From an uncultured Bradyrhizobium sp. (GTDB taxonomy: Bacteria > Pseudomonadota > Alphaproteobacteria > Rhizobiales > Xanthobacteraceae), in the NCBI RefSeq assembly GCF_947648125.1, contig NZ_CANSMR010000002.1, positions 434,001-498,000 on the forward strand: a DNA stretch of 64,000 bases, read 5' to 3'. Made by a program: the position numbers and the translations under genes. The notes beneath the pieces are model-generated. The model did no database searches. It worked only from the letters and a program-made list of their open reading frames with translations, and was not told where the DNA came from. Below, one piece after another: positions 9,594 through 17,818 of this stretch (its first letter is position 1; each line of letters starts with the position of its first letter).

Positions 9594-10848
9594 GCTGCAC
9601 AACAGGCGGCGAACTGGTCTGCTGGGCTGCACCCTGCCGACCGCCGCGCGGCGGCTTCTTCTGATTGGTGGGCTTCGGCGGCGTGGCCGCCGTGGGATTG
9701 GTGTCGGCCGCGCCAGGCGCCGCGGCGGCAGGCGCCGGATCATCCGCGGGCTCGACGGTGTCGTTCTGGATCTGCTTTTCCGACGCGCGCAGCTTGGCGA
9801 CGTTCTTGGCGTGCTGGTCGTAGGTTTCGGTAAAGGCGTGGCCGCCGGTTCCGTCGGCAACGAAGAACAGATCGCGGGTGCGCGCCGGATTGGCGGTCGC
9901 CTCCAGCGAGGCGCGGCCGGGATTGGCGATCGGTCCCGGCGGCAGCCCGTCGATCACATAGGTGTTGTAGGGCGACGGCTGGGTGATCTCGCTGCGCTTG
10001 ATCGGACGCCCCAGCGTTCCCTTGCCGCCCACCAGTCCGTAGATGATGGTCGGGTCGGACTGCAGCTTCATCCTCTGCCGCAGACGGTTGACGAACACGG
10101 CGGCAACGCGGCTGCGCTCGTCGGCGCGGCCGGTTTCCTTCTCGACGATCGAGGCCAGCGTCACCAGCTGGTCCGGCGATTTCAGCGGCGAGTCGGTATT
10201 GCGGCGTTCCCAGATCTCGGCGAGCACACGCTTCTGCGCCTGCTGCAGACGCTGGATCACCTGGTCGCGCGTGGTGCCGCGGGGAAATTTGTAGGTCTCC
10301 GGCAACAGCGTGCCCTCGCGCGGAATCTCTCGCACCGAGCCGGTGAAGATGTCGTTGTCGGACAGCCGCGTCACGATCTGCTCCGAGGTCAGACCTTCCG
10401 GGATCGTGATGGCGTGCTGCACCACCTTGCCGTCGACGATGGTGGCGATGACGTCGCGCAGGCTCGCATTCTTCTGGAACGAATATTCGCCGGGCTTGAG
10501 GTCGGAGCTCGCCTTCAGCGCAAACACGCTGCCGATGAAGACCCACGGATTGACGTTGATCACGCCCTCGCGCGACAGCACGTCGGCGATGTCACGTTTG
10601 CCGGCACGTGCGGGGATGTTGACGATCTTGTCTTCCTGCAGCGGCCCCGGGGATTCCAGCGTCTGCTTGCCGTAATAGTAGGTGGCGCCGGCGCCGATCA
10701 TCAGGATGATCAGGATGGTGAAGATGGCATTGCCTACGATCACGAAGGGATTGCGGGCACGATCCGAGCGCTTGGGCGGCGGCGGAACCTGTTCGGGCTC
10801 CAGCGCGGCACGTGGACTCCGTGGTGAAATGGGCGGCCTCTCACTCAT
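9589..10848 (-). CDS. mltG: Endolytic murein transglycosylase MltG
   Basis: Inner-membrane lytic transglycosylase that cuts nascent peptidoglycan strands and is thought to set their length. It has 419 residues: a cytoplasmic Pro/Arg-rich N-terminus, one transmembrane helix (about residues 35-58, IVGNAIFTILIILMIGAGAT), a LysM-like segment and the YceG catalytic domain. The catalytic glutamate is expected in LASIVEKETG, followed by RSRVAAVFVNRLRQRMKLQ and YNTYVIDGLPPGPIANPG. The last 60 residues are a low-complexity Pro/Ala/Lys tail (PTAATPPKPTNQKKPPRGG), not usual in the E. coli enzyme. It lies downstream of fabF. Confidence 0.94.
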   Translation of the reverse strand: MSERPPISPRSPRAALEPEQVPPPPKRSDRARNPFVIVGNAIFTILIILMIGAGATYYYGKQTLESPGPLQEDKIVNIPARAGKRDIADVLSREGVINVNPWVFIGSVFALKASSDLKPGEYSFQKNASLRDVIATIVDGKVVQHAITIPEGLTSEQIVTRLSDNDIFTGSVREIPREGTLLPETYKFPRGTTRDQVIQRLQQAQKRVLAEIWERRNTDSPLKSPDQLVTLASIVEKETGRADERSRVAAVFVNRLRQRMKLQSDPTIIYGLVGGKGTLGRPIKRSEITQPSPYNTYVIDGLPPGPIANPGRASLEATANPARTRDLFFVADGTGGHAFTETYDQHAKNVAKLRASEKQIQNDTVEPADDPAPAAAAPGAADTNPTAATPPKPTNQKKPPRGGRQGAAQQTSSPPVVQR

Positions 10849-10964
10849 CGATGCAAACCAATATCCTGCCGGTTGAATCGTGGCCGAACAAACCCCTGCC
10901 CTGCCAATAGCATACGCCCGCTATTAGGAGTCACCGCGGAATACGGCAAAACGGTGGACTAGTT

Positions 10965-11003
10965 CTAAAGTCCCGTTCCGATCGCATCGGAACGGGACTT
11001 TAG
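10965..11003. repeat. Perfect 18-bp hairpin between fabF and mltG
   Basis: CTAAAGTCCCGTTCCGAT (10965-10982), loop CGC, then its exact complement ATCGGAACGGGACTTTAG (10986-11003). The 3-nt loop and perfect stem make this one of the strongest palindromes in the window. It adjoins a family B repeat at 11011-11062, as a composite unit. It may work as a terminator or mRNA 3'-end stabiliser for fabF, but there is no U tract on the fabF strand. Confidence 0.8.
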
Positions 11004-11010
11004 ATTCTTA

Positions 11011-11062
11011 TTTTGACGCGTTTTCTTCACGCGAACCGGTACCCGCTTCGCTCGAAAACGCT
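11011..11062. repeat. Family B palindromic repeat, copy 1
   Basis: Contains GACGCGTTTTCTTCACGCG followed by AACCGG and CTTCGCTCGAAAACGCT. A second copy with very few differences is at 54299-54351. The outer parts GCGTTTTC and GAAAACGC are inverted repeats. This is a characteristic short intergenic repeat of Bradyrhizobium. Confidence 0.85.
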
Positions 11063-11073
11063 CTAACGACCTA

Positions 11074-12339
11074 CTAATTGGTCACGCGCTGCACGATCAC
11101 GGAGGCGTTTGTGCCACCGAAACCGAAGGAATTGGACAGCGCCACATTCACGTCACGCTTGCGCGAGGTATGCGGCACAAGATCGATCGCCGTTTGTACC
11201 GACGGATTGTCGAGATTGATGGTCGGCGGCACCACATTATCGCGAATCGCCAGCACCGCGAAGATCGCCTCGATCGCACCGGCCGCGCCGAGCAGATGTC
11301 CGGTCGCGGACTTGGTCGACGACATCGAGACCTTCGAAGCCGCATTGCCGAGCAGACGCTCGACCGCGCCGAGCTCGATCTCGTCGCCGACCTGCGTCGA
11401 GGTGCCGTGCGCATTGATGTAGTCGAGATCCGATGCGACGAGGCCGGCGCGCTTCAGCGCCATGCTCATGCTGCGGAAGCCGCCATTGCCGTCCGGCGGT
11501 GGCGAGGTGATGTGGAAGGCATCGCCCGACAGGCCGTAGCCGGTGACCTCGGCGTAGATCTTCGCACCACGCTGTTTGGCGTGCTCGTACTCCTCGAGCA
11601 CCAGGACGCCGGCGCCCTCACCCATCACGAAGCCGTCGCGATCCTTGTCGTACGGCCGCGATGCCTTTTCCGGCGTGTCGTTGAAGCCGGTGGACAGTGC
11701 GCGCGCGGCGCAGAAGCCGGCGATGCCAATGCGGGAGATCGGCGATTCGGCGCCGCCTGCAAGCATCACCTCGGCATCGCCGAGCGCGATCAGCCGCGCT
11801 GCGTCACCGACCGCGTGCGCGCCGGTCGAGCATGCCGTGACGACCGCATGATTGGGCCCTTTCAGGCCGTGCTCGATCGAGACGTAGCCGGACGCCAGAT
11901 TGATCAGGCGGCCCGGAATGAAGAAGGGAGAGATCCTGCGCGGTCCACGCTCCTTCAGCAGCACCGCGGTTTCAGCGATGCCGGTGAGGCCGCCGATGCC
12001 GGAGCCGATCATCGTGCCGGTCGCGAACTGGTCCTCATCGGACTTCGGATGCCAGTCGGCATCGTCGAGCGCCTGCTTGGCCGCGCACATCGCATAGAGG
12101 ATGAAGTCGTCGACCTTGCGCTGGTCCTTCGGCTCCATCCACTGATCGGGATTGAAGGTGCCGTTGGAGCCGTCGCCGCGCGGAATGTAGCAGGCGACCT
12201 GGCTCGGCAGGTCGGACACTTCGAACGTGTCGATCTTCTTGCCGCCGCTGTCGCCGGCGAGGATACGCGCCCAAGTTGCGTCAACGCCGCAGCCGAGCGG
12301 TGTAACCATGCCCAGCCCCGTGACGACAACTCGTCTCAT
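11074..12339 (-). CDS. fabF: 3-oxoacyl-[acyl-carrier-protein] synthase II FabF
   Basis: Condensing enzyme that elongates acyl-ACP with malonyl-ACP in type II fatty-acid synthesis. It has 421 residues from the ATG before RRVVVTGLG, which is preceded by GGAGACGTGGAA; an upstream in-frame TTG would add seven residues without support. The Cys-His-His triad is seen in VTACSTGAHAVGDA, NAHGTSTQVGD and SATGHLLGAAGA, and the C-terminal SNSFGFGGTNAS is intact. The gene is transcribed with acpP, fabG and fabD on the same strand, with mltG after it. Confidence 0.97.
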   Translation of the reverse strand: MRRVVVTGLGMVTPLGCGVDATWARILAGDSGGKKIDTFEVSDLPSQVACYIPRGDGSNGTFNPDQWMEPKDQRKVDDFILYAMCAAKQALDDADWHPKSDEDQFATGTMIGSGIGGLTGIAETAVLLKERGPRRISPFFIPGRLINLASGYVSIEHGLKGPNHAVVTACSTGAHAVGDAARLIALGDAEVMLAGGAESPISRIGIAGFCAARALSTGFNDTPEKASRPYDKDRDGFVMGEGAGVLVLEEYEHAKQRGAKIYAEVTGYGLSGDAFHITSPPPDGNGGFRSMSMALKRAGLVASDLDYINAHGTSTQVGDEIELGAVERLLGNAASKVSMSSTKSATGHLLGAAGAIEAIFAVLAIRDNVVPPTINLDNPSVQTAIDLVPHTSRKRDVNVALSNSFGFGGTNASVIVQRVTN

Positions 12340-12435
12340 TTCCACGTCTCCGGCCAGCAATGCGCGGCTGATAATAAGAAGCCGGGGGACCGCACGATCA
12401 CGGTCCGTCCGGCCCCGTCAACTTCGCGATCGGCG

Positions 12436-12675
12436 TTAGCTCTTCGCGTTCTTCTCAAGAAACTTGGTCGCGTCGCCCACGGTCAGAATCGTCTCCGCCG
12501 CGTCGTCGGGAATCTCGCAACCGAATTCTTCTTCAAAAGCCATCACGAGCTCGACGGTGTCGAGGCTGTCGGCGCCGAGGTCATCGATGAAGCTCGCGCT
12601 ATCGATCACCTTCTCGGGTTCGACACCAAGGTGCTCGACCACAATCTTCTTAACCCGCTCGCCAATCTCACTCAT
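12436..12675 (-). CDS. acpP: Acyl carrier protein
   Basis: Carrier of growing acyl chains in fatty-acid synthesis. It has 79 residues and is very acidic. Ser37 in the [13 protein letters not shown] motif is the attachment site for the 4'-phosphopantetheine arm. It lies 96 nt before fabF and about 290 nt after fabG on the same strand, so it probably has its own promoter in the 12676-12964 gap, as this highly expressed gene often does. Confidence 0.98.
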   Translation of the reverse strand: MSEIGERVKKIVVEHLGVEPEKVIDSASFIDDLGADSLDTVELVMAFEEEFGCEIPDDAAETILTVGDATKFLEKNAKS

Positions 12676-12964
12676 CGTTCAACCTCGTTGTTCCATTGGA
12701 CCCGACCCCAAGACGATACGAGCCATCGTGGTCGTCTCGATTACTCAGTCGCGCATAGTCTTGATTCGGCCCGGTCGTAGCCGACTAAAGCCCCGGCGAA
12801 CGGCAGGCGTCGCCACGCCAATATACAGGGTTTCAAAATCCTGCAATGGCGTTCTTTGCCCATCCATGGGGGGTTCAGCTATCATACTTCCAAAGCCTTG
12901 ACTACACGCCTGAACCGGCTCCCGAAAACGGCTTTTCGCCGCATTGCGAGAGCCAGCAACCAGC

Positions 12965-13702
12965 TCAAATCATCGCCATCCCACCGTTGACGTGAATCGT
13001 CTGTCCGGTGACGTAGGCGGCCTCGTTCGAGGCCAGATAGACGGCTGCCGCAGCGATATCCTCGGGCGTCCCGAGCCGCGCCGCAGGAACCTTCGCCAGG
13101 ATGGTTTCGCGCTGCTTGTCGTTGAGCGCATCCGTCATCGGCGTCTTGATGAAGCCCGGTGCGATGCAGTTCGCGGTCACGCCGCGCTTGGCGTATTCGG
13201 CGCCCAGCGTCTTGATCAGGCCGATGATGCCGGCCTTCGACGCGGTGTAGTTGCCCTGCCCCGGATTGCCGGTGACGCCGACGATCGAAGTGATCGCGAT
13301 GATGCGGCCGAAGCGCTTGCGCATCATCAATTTGGTCGCCGCGCGCGCCAGGCGGAATGTCGCGGTCAGGTTGACGGCGATCACGTCGTCCCAATCCTCG
13401 TCGCGCAGCTGCACGAACAGGTTGTCACGGGTGATGCCGGCATTCGCGATCAGGATGTCGACCTGTCCCATCGCAGCTTCCGCCGCCGGCACCAGCGCCT
13501 CGACGTCATCCTTGCTGGAGAGATTGCACGGCAGCACATGGACGCGCTCGCCGAGCTTGGCCGCGAAGCCGTCGAGCACCTCCCGCCGCGTCCCCGAAAT
13601 CGCGACCGTCGCGCCCTGCGCATGCAGCGCTTGCGCGATCGCGCCGCCGATGCCGCCGGTTGCGCCCGTCACGAGCGCCGTCTTGCCAGTCAGATCAAAC
13701 AT
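12965..13702 (-). CDS. fabG: 3-oxoacyl-[acyl-carrier-protein] reductase FabG
   Basis: NADPH-dependent reduction of 3-oxoacyl-ACP in the fatty-acid elongation cycle. It is a classical short-chain dehydrogenase of 245 residues with TGATGGIGGAIA (nucleotide binding), NAGITRDN, and a catalytic Ser-Tyr-Lys set in ITSIVGVTGNPGQGNYTASK. The C-terminus TGQTIHVNGGMAMI is typical of FabG. The gene lies 21 nt after fabD and upstream of acpP. Confidence 0.97.
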   Translation of the reverse strand: MFDLTGKTALVTGATGGIGGAIAQALHAQGATVAISGTRREVLDGFAAKLGERVHVLPCNLSSKDDVEALVPAAEAAMGQVDILIANAGITRDNLFVQLRDEDWDDVIAVNLTATFRLARAATKLMMRKRFGRIIAITSIVGVTGNPGQGNYTASKAGIIGLIKTLGAEYAKRGVTANCIAPGFIKTPMTDALNDKQRETILAKVPAARLGTPEDIAAAAVYLASNEAAYVTGQTIHVNGGMAMI

Positions 13703-13723
13703 CGAATTCTCCTTCCGGCTGCT

Positions 13724-14677
13724 TTAGGCCGATGCTGCCAGCGCGTCCTTGGCCGCAGCGATATCGTTCGGGCCGCCGACGGATACGCCCACCGCGCCAT
13801 CGGCGATGCGCTTGACGAGGCCGCTCAGCACCTTGCCGGCGCCGATCTCGAAGAACCGCGTGACGCCCTGGCCTGCCATATAAGCAATCGACTCGCGCCA
13901 GCGAACCGTCCCCGTGATCTGCTCGACCAGGCGGCGGCGGATCTCGTCGGGATCGGTGATTGCCGAAGCCAGCACGTTGCAGACCAGCGGCGCCGCGGGC
14001 GCCTTGATGGTGACGCCGGCCAGCGCCTCGGCCATCGCATCGGCCGCCGGCTGCATCAGCTTGCAGTGGAACGGCGCCGACACCGGCAGCAGCATGGCGC
14101 GTTTTGCCCCTTTGGTTTTCGCAATCTCCACCGCGCGATCGACGGCGGCCTTGTCACCGGAGACCACCACCTGGCCGCCGCCATTGTCATTGGCGGCCTG
14201 GCAGACCTGGCCCTGCGCCGCTTCATCGGCGACCGCGACCGCCGCCTCGTAGTCGAGGCCGAGCAGCGCGGCCATCGCACCGGCGCCGACCGGCACCGCC
14301 TTCTGCATCGCAAGCCCGCGGGTGCGCAGCAGGCGCGCGGTGTCGCTGACCGTCAGGCTGCCGGCGGCGGCAAGCGCCGAATACTCGCCGAGGGAATGCC
14401 CGGCAACGAAGGCCGCGTTGCGGCCGACCGAGAAGCCGGCCTCGCTCTCGAGCACGCGCAAGGTGGCGATCGAGACCGCCATCAGGGCCGGCTGGGCATT
14501 TTCCGTCAGTTGCAATGTCTCGCCCGGACCATCCCAGATGATCGCGGTCAGCTTCTCGCCCAGCGCGGAATCGACCTCGTCGAACACGGCCTTCGCGACC
14601 GGAAAGGCGTCGGCCAGGGCCTTGCCCATGCCAACCGCCTGCGAGCCCTGCCCGGGAAACGTGAATGCTGCCGTCAT
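13724..14677 (-). CDS. fabD: Malonyl-CoA:ACP transacylase FabD
   Basis: Transfers malonyl from CoA to ACP, feeding fatty-acid elongation. It has 317 residues. FPGQGSQAVGMG at the N-terminus, the nucleophile in GHSLGEYSAL, the partner His in SAPFHCKLM, and the C-terminal FEIGAGKVLSGLVKRI are all present. It is first in the fabD-fabG-acpP-fabF series on this strand. The 220 nt upstream, to the desaturase, presumably hold its promoter. Confidence 0.97.
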   Translation of the reverse strand: MTAAFTFPGQGSQAVGMGKALADAFPVAKAVFDEVDSALGEKLTAIIWDGPGETLQLTENAQPALMAVSIATLRVLESEAGFSVGRNAAFVAGHSLGEYSALAAAGSLTVSDTARLLRTRGLAMQKAVPVGAGAMAALLGLDYEAAVAVADEAAQGQVCQAANDNGGGQVVVSGDKAAVDRAVEIAKTKGAKRAMLLPVSAPFHCKLMQPAADAMAEALAGVTIKAPAAPLVCNVLASAITDPDEIRRRLVEQITGTVRWRESIAYMAGQGVTRFFEIGAGKVLSGLVKRIADGAVGVSVGGPNDIAAAKDALAASA

Positions 14678-14897
14678 CGGCGCTCCCTACCTTGTTGAGC
14701 GTGATCCCCGCGCAAGCGCCGCGCCTGCCGCAGGGGAAAACGGTATCCCGTCGCGCGAAACGCGCCACAGCGGGTCCGGACCAATTCCCTGCAACCAAGT
14801 CTTGCAACCGGCCTCGGACCGGGCCGTAAGACACTGATGGGGGGCGCGATGTCAAGCCGCGCGCGCGGAACCCTGGGGATGCCGGGGCCGGCCCGGC

Positions 14898-15923
14898 CTA
14901 GAATCCACCGGCATTCTGGTCGGCGTTAACCTCGGCACCGGCCCTCGCCCGGCGCGCGCTGTTGACCAGTTGGCCCGGGCGGTCTTCCCGATTGGGCTTG
15001 GCGGTCGCCAGCCGCAGCACGGCGGCATAGCCCGGCTGGACCTCCATCCGGTCGGCATAGCGGCTTCCGCTCAGGATGCGGTGAACCCGCGGCAGGTTGT
15101 AACAGGGCACGTAGAACAGCAGATGATGCTCGAGGTGGTAGTTCACGTAGTACGGCGCGATGAACAGCCGCTCGAGGATATTGGCCCGCGTGGTACGGGT
15201 GTTGCGCAAGGGGTCGGCGCTGTCGGGCACGACGGCATGTTCGGCGATGTTGCGGATCCGCGTGATCACCATCATCCAGGTCAGCAGCGGCACCAGCCAC
15301 AACAGCGGATAGGCCCACCACACGCCGGCGGCGGCGAGGCCTGCGAACAGCAGCGCGTTGGTGACGCATTGCGGCCCAAGCTTCTGCCAGAAGTTGGCGG
15401 CGCGCTGCGATAGCGGCCACTCTTTCGGTCCGATCGCATTGAGCAGTTGCGCCTTGCGCTGCTGGTAGCCGGTCTGCCCGGTGATATCGCGGAGGAATTT
15501 CCGGCGGTAGCTCATCTTCGTGATCGGAAACGGCGCCGACAGTACGAGATCCGGATCGTCCTCCTGCTGCGTCCTTGCATGATGCTGCAAATGATAGCGG
15601 CGATAGCCGCGGGTTTCCGCGAAGATCGGATAGGCGCAGAACCACTGGCTCAGCGCGAGGTTGGTCTTCTCGTTCGCGGAGAGACAGCCATGCGCACCAT
15701 CATGCATCAGGATGGCAAGCCCGAGCTGGCGCGAGCCGATGATCGCGACTGCAAGCAGATAGGTCAGCGGATTGGGCCACCACGCGACCAGCGCGATCGC
15801 GCCCAGGATCAGCGCCCAAGCGTGCACGATCAGGGCCGCGCCCTTCCATGTCGTGCGTTGCCGGACGGCGACCAGTTCGTCCTCGGTGAGGAAATCCCGG
15901 GCACGCATGCGTAGTGCGGTCAT
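14898..15923 (-). CDS. Membrane fatty-acid desaturase family protein
   Basis: Di-iron membrane desaturase/hydroxylase-type protein, 341 residues. The three histidine clusters are H74-DGA-H78, H111-LQ-HH (114-115) and H263-LE-HH (266-267), with an extra NIAEHA at 226-230 that fits the fourth metal ligand. Hydrophobic segments lie near residues 28-72 and 190-220. The C-terminal tail (RARAGAEVNADQNAGGF) is hydrophilic. Its start overlaps the stop of the upstream TetR gene by 4 nt, so the two are co-translated and the regulator probably controls desaturation in response to a lipid or acyl-CoA. Substrate and regiochemistry cannot be read from sequence; a carotenoid ketolase or alkane hydroxylase-like role is a less likely alternative. 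Confidence 0.88.
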   Translation of the reverse strand: MTALRMRARDFLTEDELVAVRQRTTWKGAALIVHAWALILGAIALVAWWPNPLTYLLAVAIIGSRQLGLAILMHDGAHGCLSANEKTNLALSQWFCAYPIFAETRGYRRYHLQHHARTQQEDDPDLVLSAPFPITKMSYRRKFLRDITGQTGYQQRKAQLLNAIGPKEWPLSQRAANFWQKLGPQCVTNALLFAGLAAAGVWWAYPLLWLVPLLTWMMVITRIRNIAEHAVVPDSADPLRNTRTTRANILERLFIAPYYVNYHLEHHLLFYVPCYNLPRVHRILSGSRYADRMEVQPGYAAVLRLATAKPNREDRPGQLVNSARRARAGAEVNADQNAGGF

Positions 15924-16627
15924 GAGCTGGTCTCCCCGTCCGTCGAGGGTGAAGTGTCGCGATCGCCGACCAGGCGCAGCCGCGATCCATCATTCGTCGA
16001 TGTCGTGGTTGCCTGCTCGCCGAGTGCGCGCAGCAATTCGCGGCACATCTCCTCGGACGCGCGGCCCATCGCAAAACCTTCGACGATCACGCCGATCGCA
16101 ATCGCCCAGAACCGCCGTGAGCTCTCTTCGGGGGCGCGCAGTGAACGCCAGCCATGCCGCTCGACCTGGCCGGCATAGGCGCGCGCGCCCTCGCTGTGCA
16201 GACGCTCGATGGTGCGCTCGACCAAAGGCGCGAGGTCCTGCCGGCGCCGCGTCAGCGTCAGGGCCTCGGCGAAGAAGGCGACTGTGTCGGTCGCGGTCAC
16301 GGTCTCGGCCAAGGCGTGGGTGTAATCCCGCGGTGTGTGGGCCTTCAGGGCGGCCTGCTCGGTCGCGCGCGCGAGGTAAAGCATGTCGCGGCTGGCGGCT
16401 TCGACGAACAGCGCTTCCTTGGTGCGGAAGTAGTAGGTGATCTGGCTCGGAAAGGCGTCTGCGGCGGCGGCGATGTCGGAGATCGACGTGCCCGAGAGCC
16501 CGCGCTCCTTGAACAGGCGGCTGGCAGCATCGAGCAGCAGCGAGCGCATCTTGCGCCCCGCCGATCGTGTCGCGCGGACCGCGTGTTTCGGATCGGGCGC
16601 AGGCATGCCGCTGGTCTCCGAACCCAT
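15920..16627 (-). CDS. TetR-family regulator of the desaturase
   Basis: DNA-binding repressor, 235 residues. After a 24-residue basic leader, the TetR helix-turn-helix runs about residues 28-72: SLLLDAASRLFKERG, TSISDIAAAADAF, ITYYFRTKEALFVEAA. The C-terminal ligand-binding half is helical and shows no known signature. It overlaps the desaturase start by 4 nt and has a perfect 10+1+10 palindrome 19-39 nt before its own start codon, so autoregulation of the two-gene operon is the simplest reading. Confidence 0.9.
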   Translation of the reverse strand: MGSETSGMPAPDPKHAVRATRSAGRKMRSLLLDAASRLFKERGLSGTSISDIAAAADAFPSQITYYFRTKEALFVEAASRDMLYLARATEQAALKAHTPRDYTHALAETVTATDTVAFFAEALTLTRRRQDLAPLVERTIERLHSEGARAYAGQVERHGWRSLRAPEESSRRFWAIAIGVIVEGFAMGRASEEMCRELLRALGEQATTTSTNDGSRLRLVGDRDTSPSTDGETSS

Positions 16628-16645
16628 AGATCATCCTCCCTGAGA

Positions 16646-16666
16646 TGTTTGTATGACATACAAACA
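16646..16666. promoter_or_regulatory. TetR-type operator for the TetR/desaturase operon
   Basis: TGTTTGTATG-A-CATACAAACA, a perfect 10-bp inverted repeat around one central base, just upstream of the TetR start at 16627. Size and symmetry fit a TetR dimer site. Binding is inferred. Confidence 0.8.
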
Positions 16667-16762
16667 AAGAAATCAACAGGAAATGGCCGAAAGTTGCGCC
16701 AAACGGCCTGGAGGGCTACGACCCCTCGCAAATCCGCAAGGCCGAGACCCCTCCGCGGACCC

Positions 16763-16790
16763 TTGCCTTCGCGACCAAAATCCGTATAAA
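16763..16790 (+). promoter_or_regulatory. Predicted sigma70-type promoter of the rpsF operon
   Basis: TTGCCT (16763-16768), a 16-nt spacer and TATAAA (16785-16790), facing the S6-S18 genes. It would give a leader of roughly 180 nt before the rpsF start. Within that leader GGGCC-AGTC-GGCCC (16867-16880) can form a hairpin. A long structured leader would suit autogenous control by the S6:S18 complex, which is known in many bacteria, but I cannot match the known motif base for base. Confidence 0.5.
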
Positions 16791-16978
16791 GCGCCCCATT
16801 CGTGGGCTCCGGCCGGGAGCTGAACGGACGGTCTCAGCAAATTCACCCGTTGATTTTGATGTGGCAGGGCCAGTCGGCCCGTCGTCCCGTGCTCCCGCCT
16901 TCTGAGCAGCTCGAGTCCTTTCCGAAGGTCTCGAAGGGCTTGTCGCCGGAAACCACGCCAACACAGGAAAGGACAACC

Positions 16979-17446
16979 ATGCCTCTTTATGAGCATGTTT
17001 TTCTCGCGCGTCAGGATGCGAGCACCCAGCAGGTGGATGAACTGACGGCCCAGATGACGGGTATCGTCGAACAGGGCGGCGGCAAGGTCACCAAGACCGA
17101 GAGCTGGGGCGTGCGCTCCCTCACCTACCGCATGAACAAGAACCGCAAGGCGCATTTCGTGCTGATGAACATCGACGCACCGTCGGCTGTCGTCACCGAG
17201 ATCGAGCGCCAGGAGCGGATCAGCGAAGACGTTATCCGCTACCTCACCGTGCGCGTCGAAGAGCACGAGGAAGGCCCGTCCGCGATGATGCGCAAGGCCG
17301 ACCGTGACCGCGAGCGCGATGACCGTGGCGGTGGCTTCCGCGGCGACCGCGAAGGCGGCTTCCGTGGTGATCGCGATGGCGGCGGCTTCCGCGGCGATCG
17401 TGGCCCGCGCCGTCCGCGCGAAGAAGAAGCTGCGACCGAGGAGTAA
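16979..17446 (+). CDS. rpsF: 30S ribosomal protein S6
   Basis: Ribosomal protein of the small-subunit platform that pairs with S18. It has 155 residues from the ATG before [12 protein letters not shown], with an AGGAAAGGA Shine-Dalgarno; the open frame extends upstream but lacks support. The S6 fold covers residues 1-100 ([20 protein letters not shown]). The C-terminal third is an Arg/Gly/Asp-rich extension with several copies of GFRGDR, seen in many alphaproteobacterial S6 proteins and absent from the E. coli protein. Six nt separate it from rpsR. Confidence 0.97.
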   Translation: MPLYEHVFLARQDASTQQVDELTAQMTGIVEQGGGKVTKTESWGVRSLTYRMNKNRKAHFVLMNIDAPSAVVTEIERQERISEDVIRYLTVRVEEHEEGPSAMMRKADRDRERDDRGGGFRGDREGGFRGDRDGGGFRGDRGPRRPREEEAATEE

Positions 17447-17452
17447 TGAATC

Positions 17453-17692
17453 ATGGCTGATGCTGGTGCCCGCCGTCCGTTTTTCCGTCGTCGCAAGTCC
17501 TGCCCGTTCACGGGCGCGAATGCGCCGAAGATCGACTACAAGGATTCCAAGCTGCTGATGCGTTACGTGTCCGAGCGCGGCAAGATCGTGCCGAGCCGCA
17601 TCACGGCCGTGTCCGCCAAGAAGCAGCGTGAGCTCGCCCGCGCCATCAAGCGCGCGCGCTTCCTCGGCCTGCTGCCCTACGTCATTCGCTAA
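17453..17692 (+). CDS. rpsR: 30S ribosomal protein S18
   Basis: Small-subunit ribosomal protein, 79 residues, basic. [15 protein letters not shown] at the N-terminus, [22 protein letters not shown] (split here across the family core) and [14 protein letters not shown] at the C-terminus are diagnostic. It follows rpsF directly in the universal S6-S18 arrangement. Confidence 0.98.
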   Translation: MADAGARRPFFRRRKSCPFTGANAPKIDYKDSKLLMRYVSERGKIVPSRITAVSAKKQRELARAIKRARFLGLLPYVIR

Positions 17693-17700
17693 CCGTTTCC

Positions 17701-17724
17701 GGCCGGCGGCACGCGCCGCCGGCC
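17701..17724 (+). terminator. Strong GC hairpin after rpsR
   Basis: GGCCGGCGGC, loop ACGC, GCCGCCGGCC: a perfect 10-bp stem eight nt after the rpsR stop. It is followed by GCTCATTCTC rather than a clear U tract. It is likely a partial terminator or mRNA stabiliser separating the highly expressed S6-S18 message from the DUF2232 gene. A second hairpin, GGGGTTCT-CGAAGT-AGAACCCC, lies at 17769-17790. Confidence 0.6.
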
Positions 17725-17818
17725 GCTCATTCTCATAAGGCTTCCGGGTCGTCCGGTCGCCGATGGTTGGGGTTCTCGAAGTAGAACCCCTAACCGCTCA
17801 AAGGGGGCGGGACAGCTG

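Noticed and set aside
17281-17430. Repeated GFRGDR codons as a tandem DNA repeat
   Set aside because: This is the ordinary Arg/Gly-rich C-terminal extension of alphaproteobacterial ribosomal protein S6.
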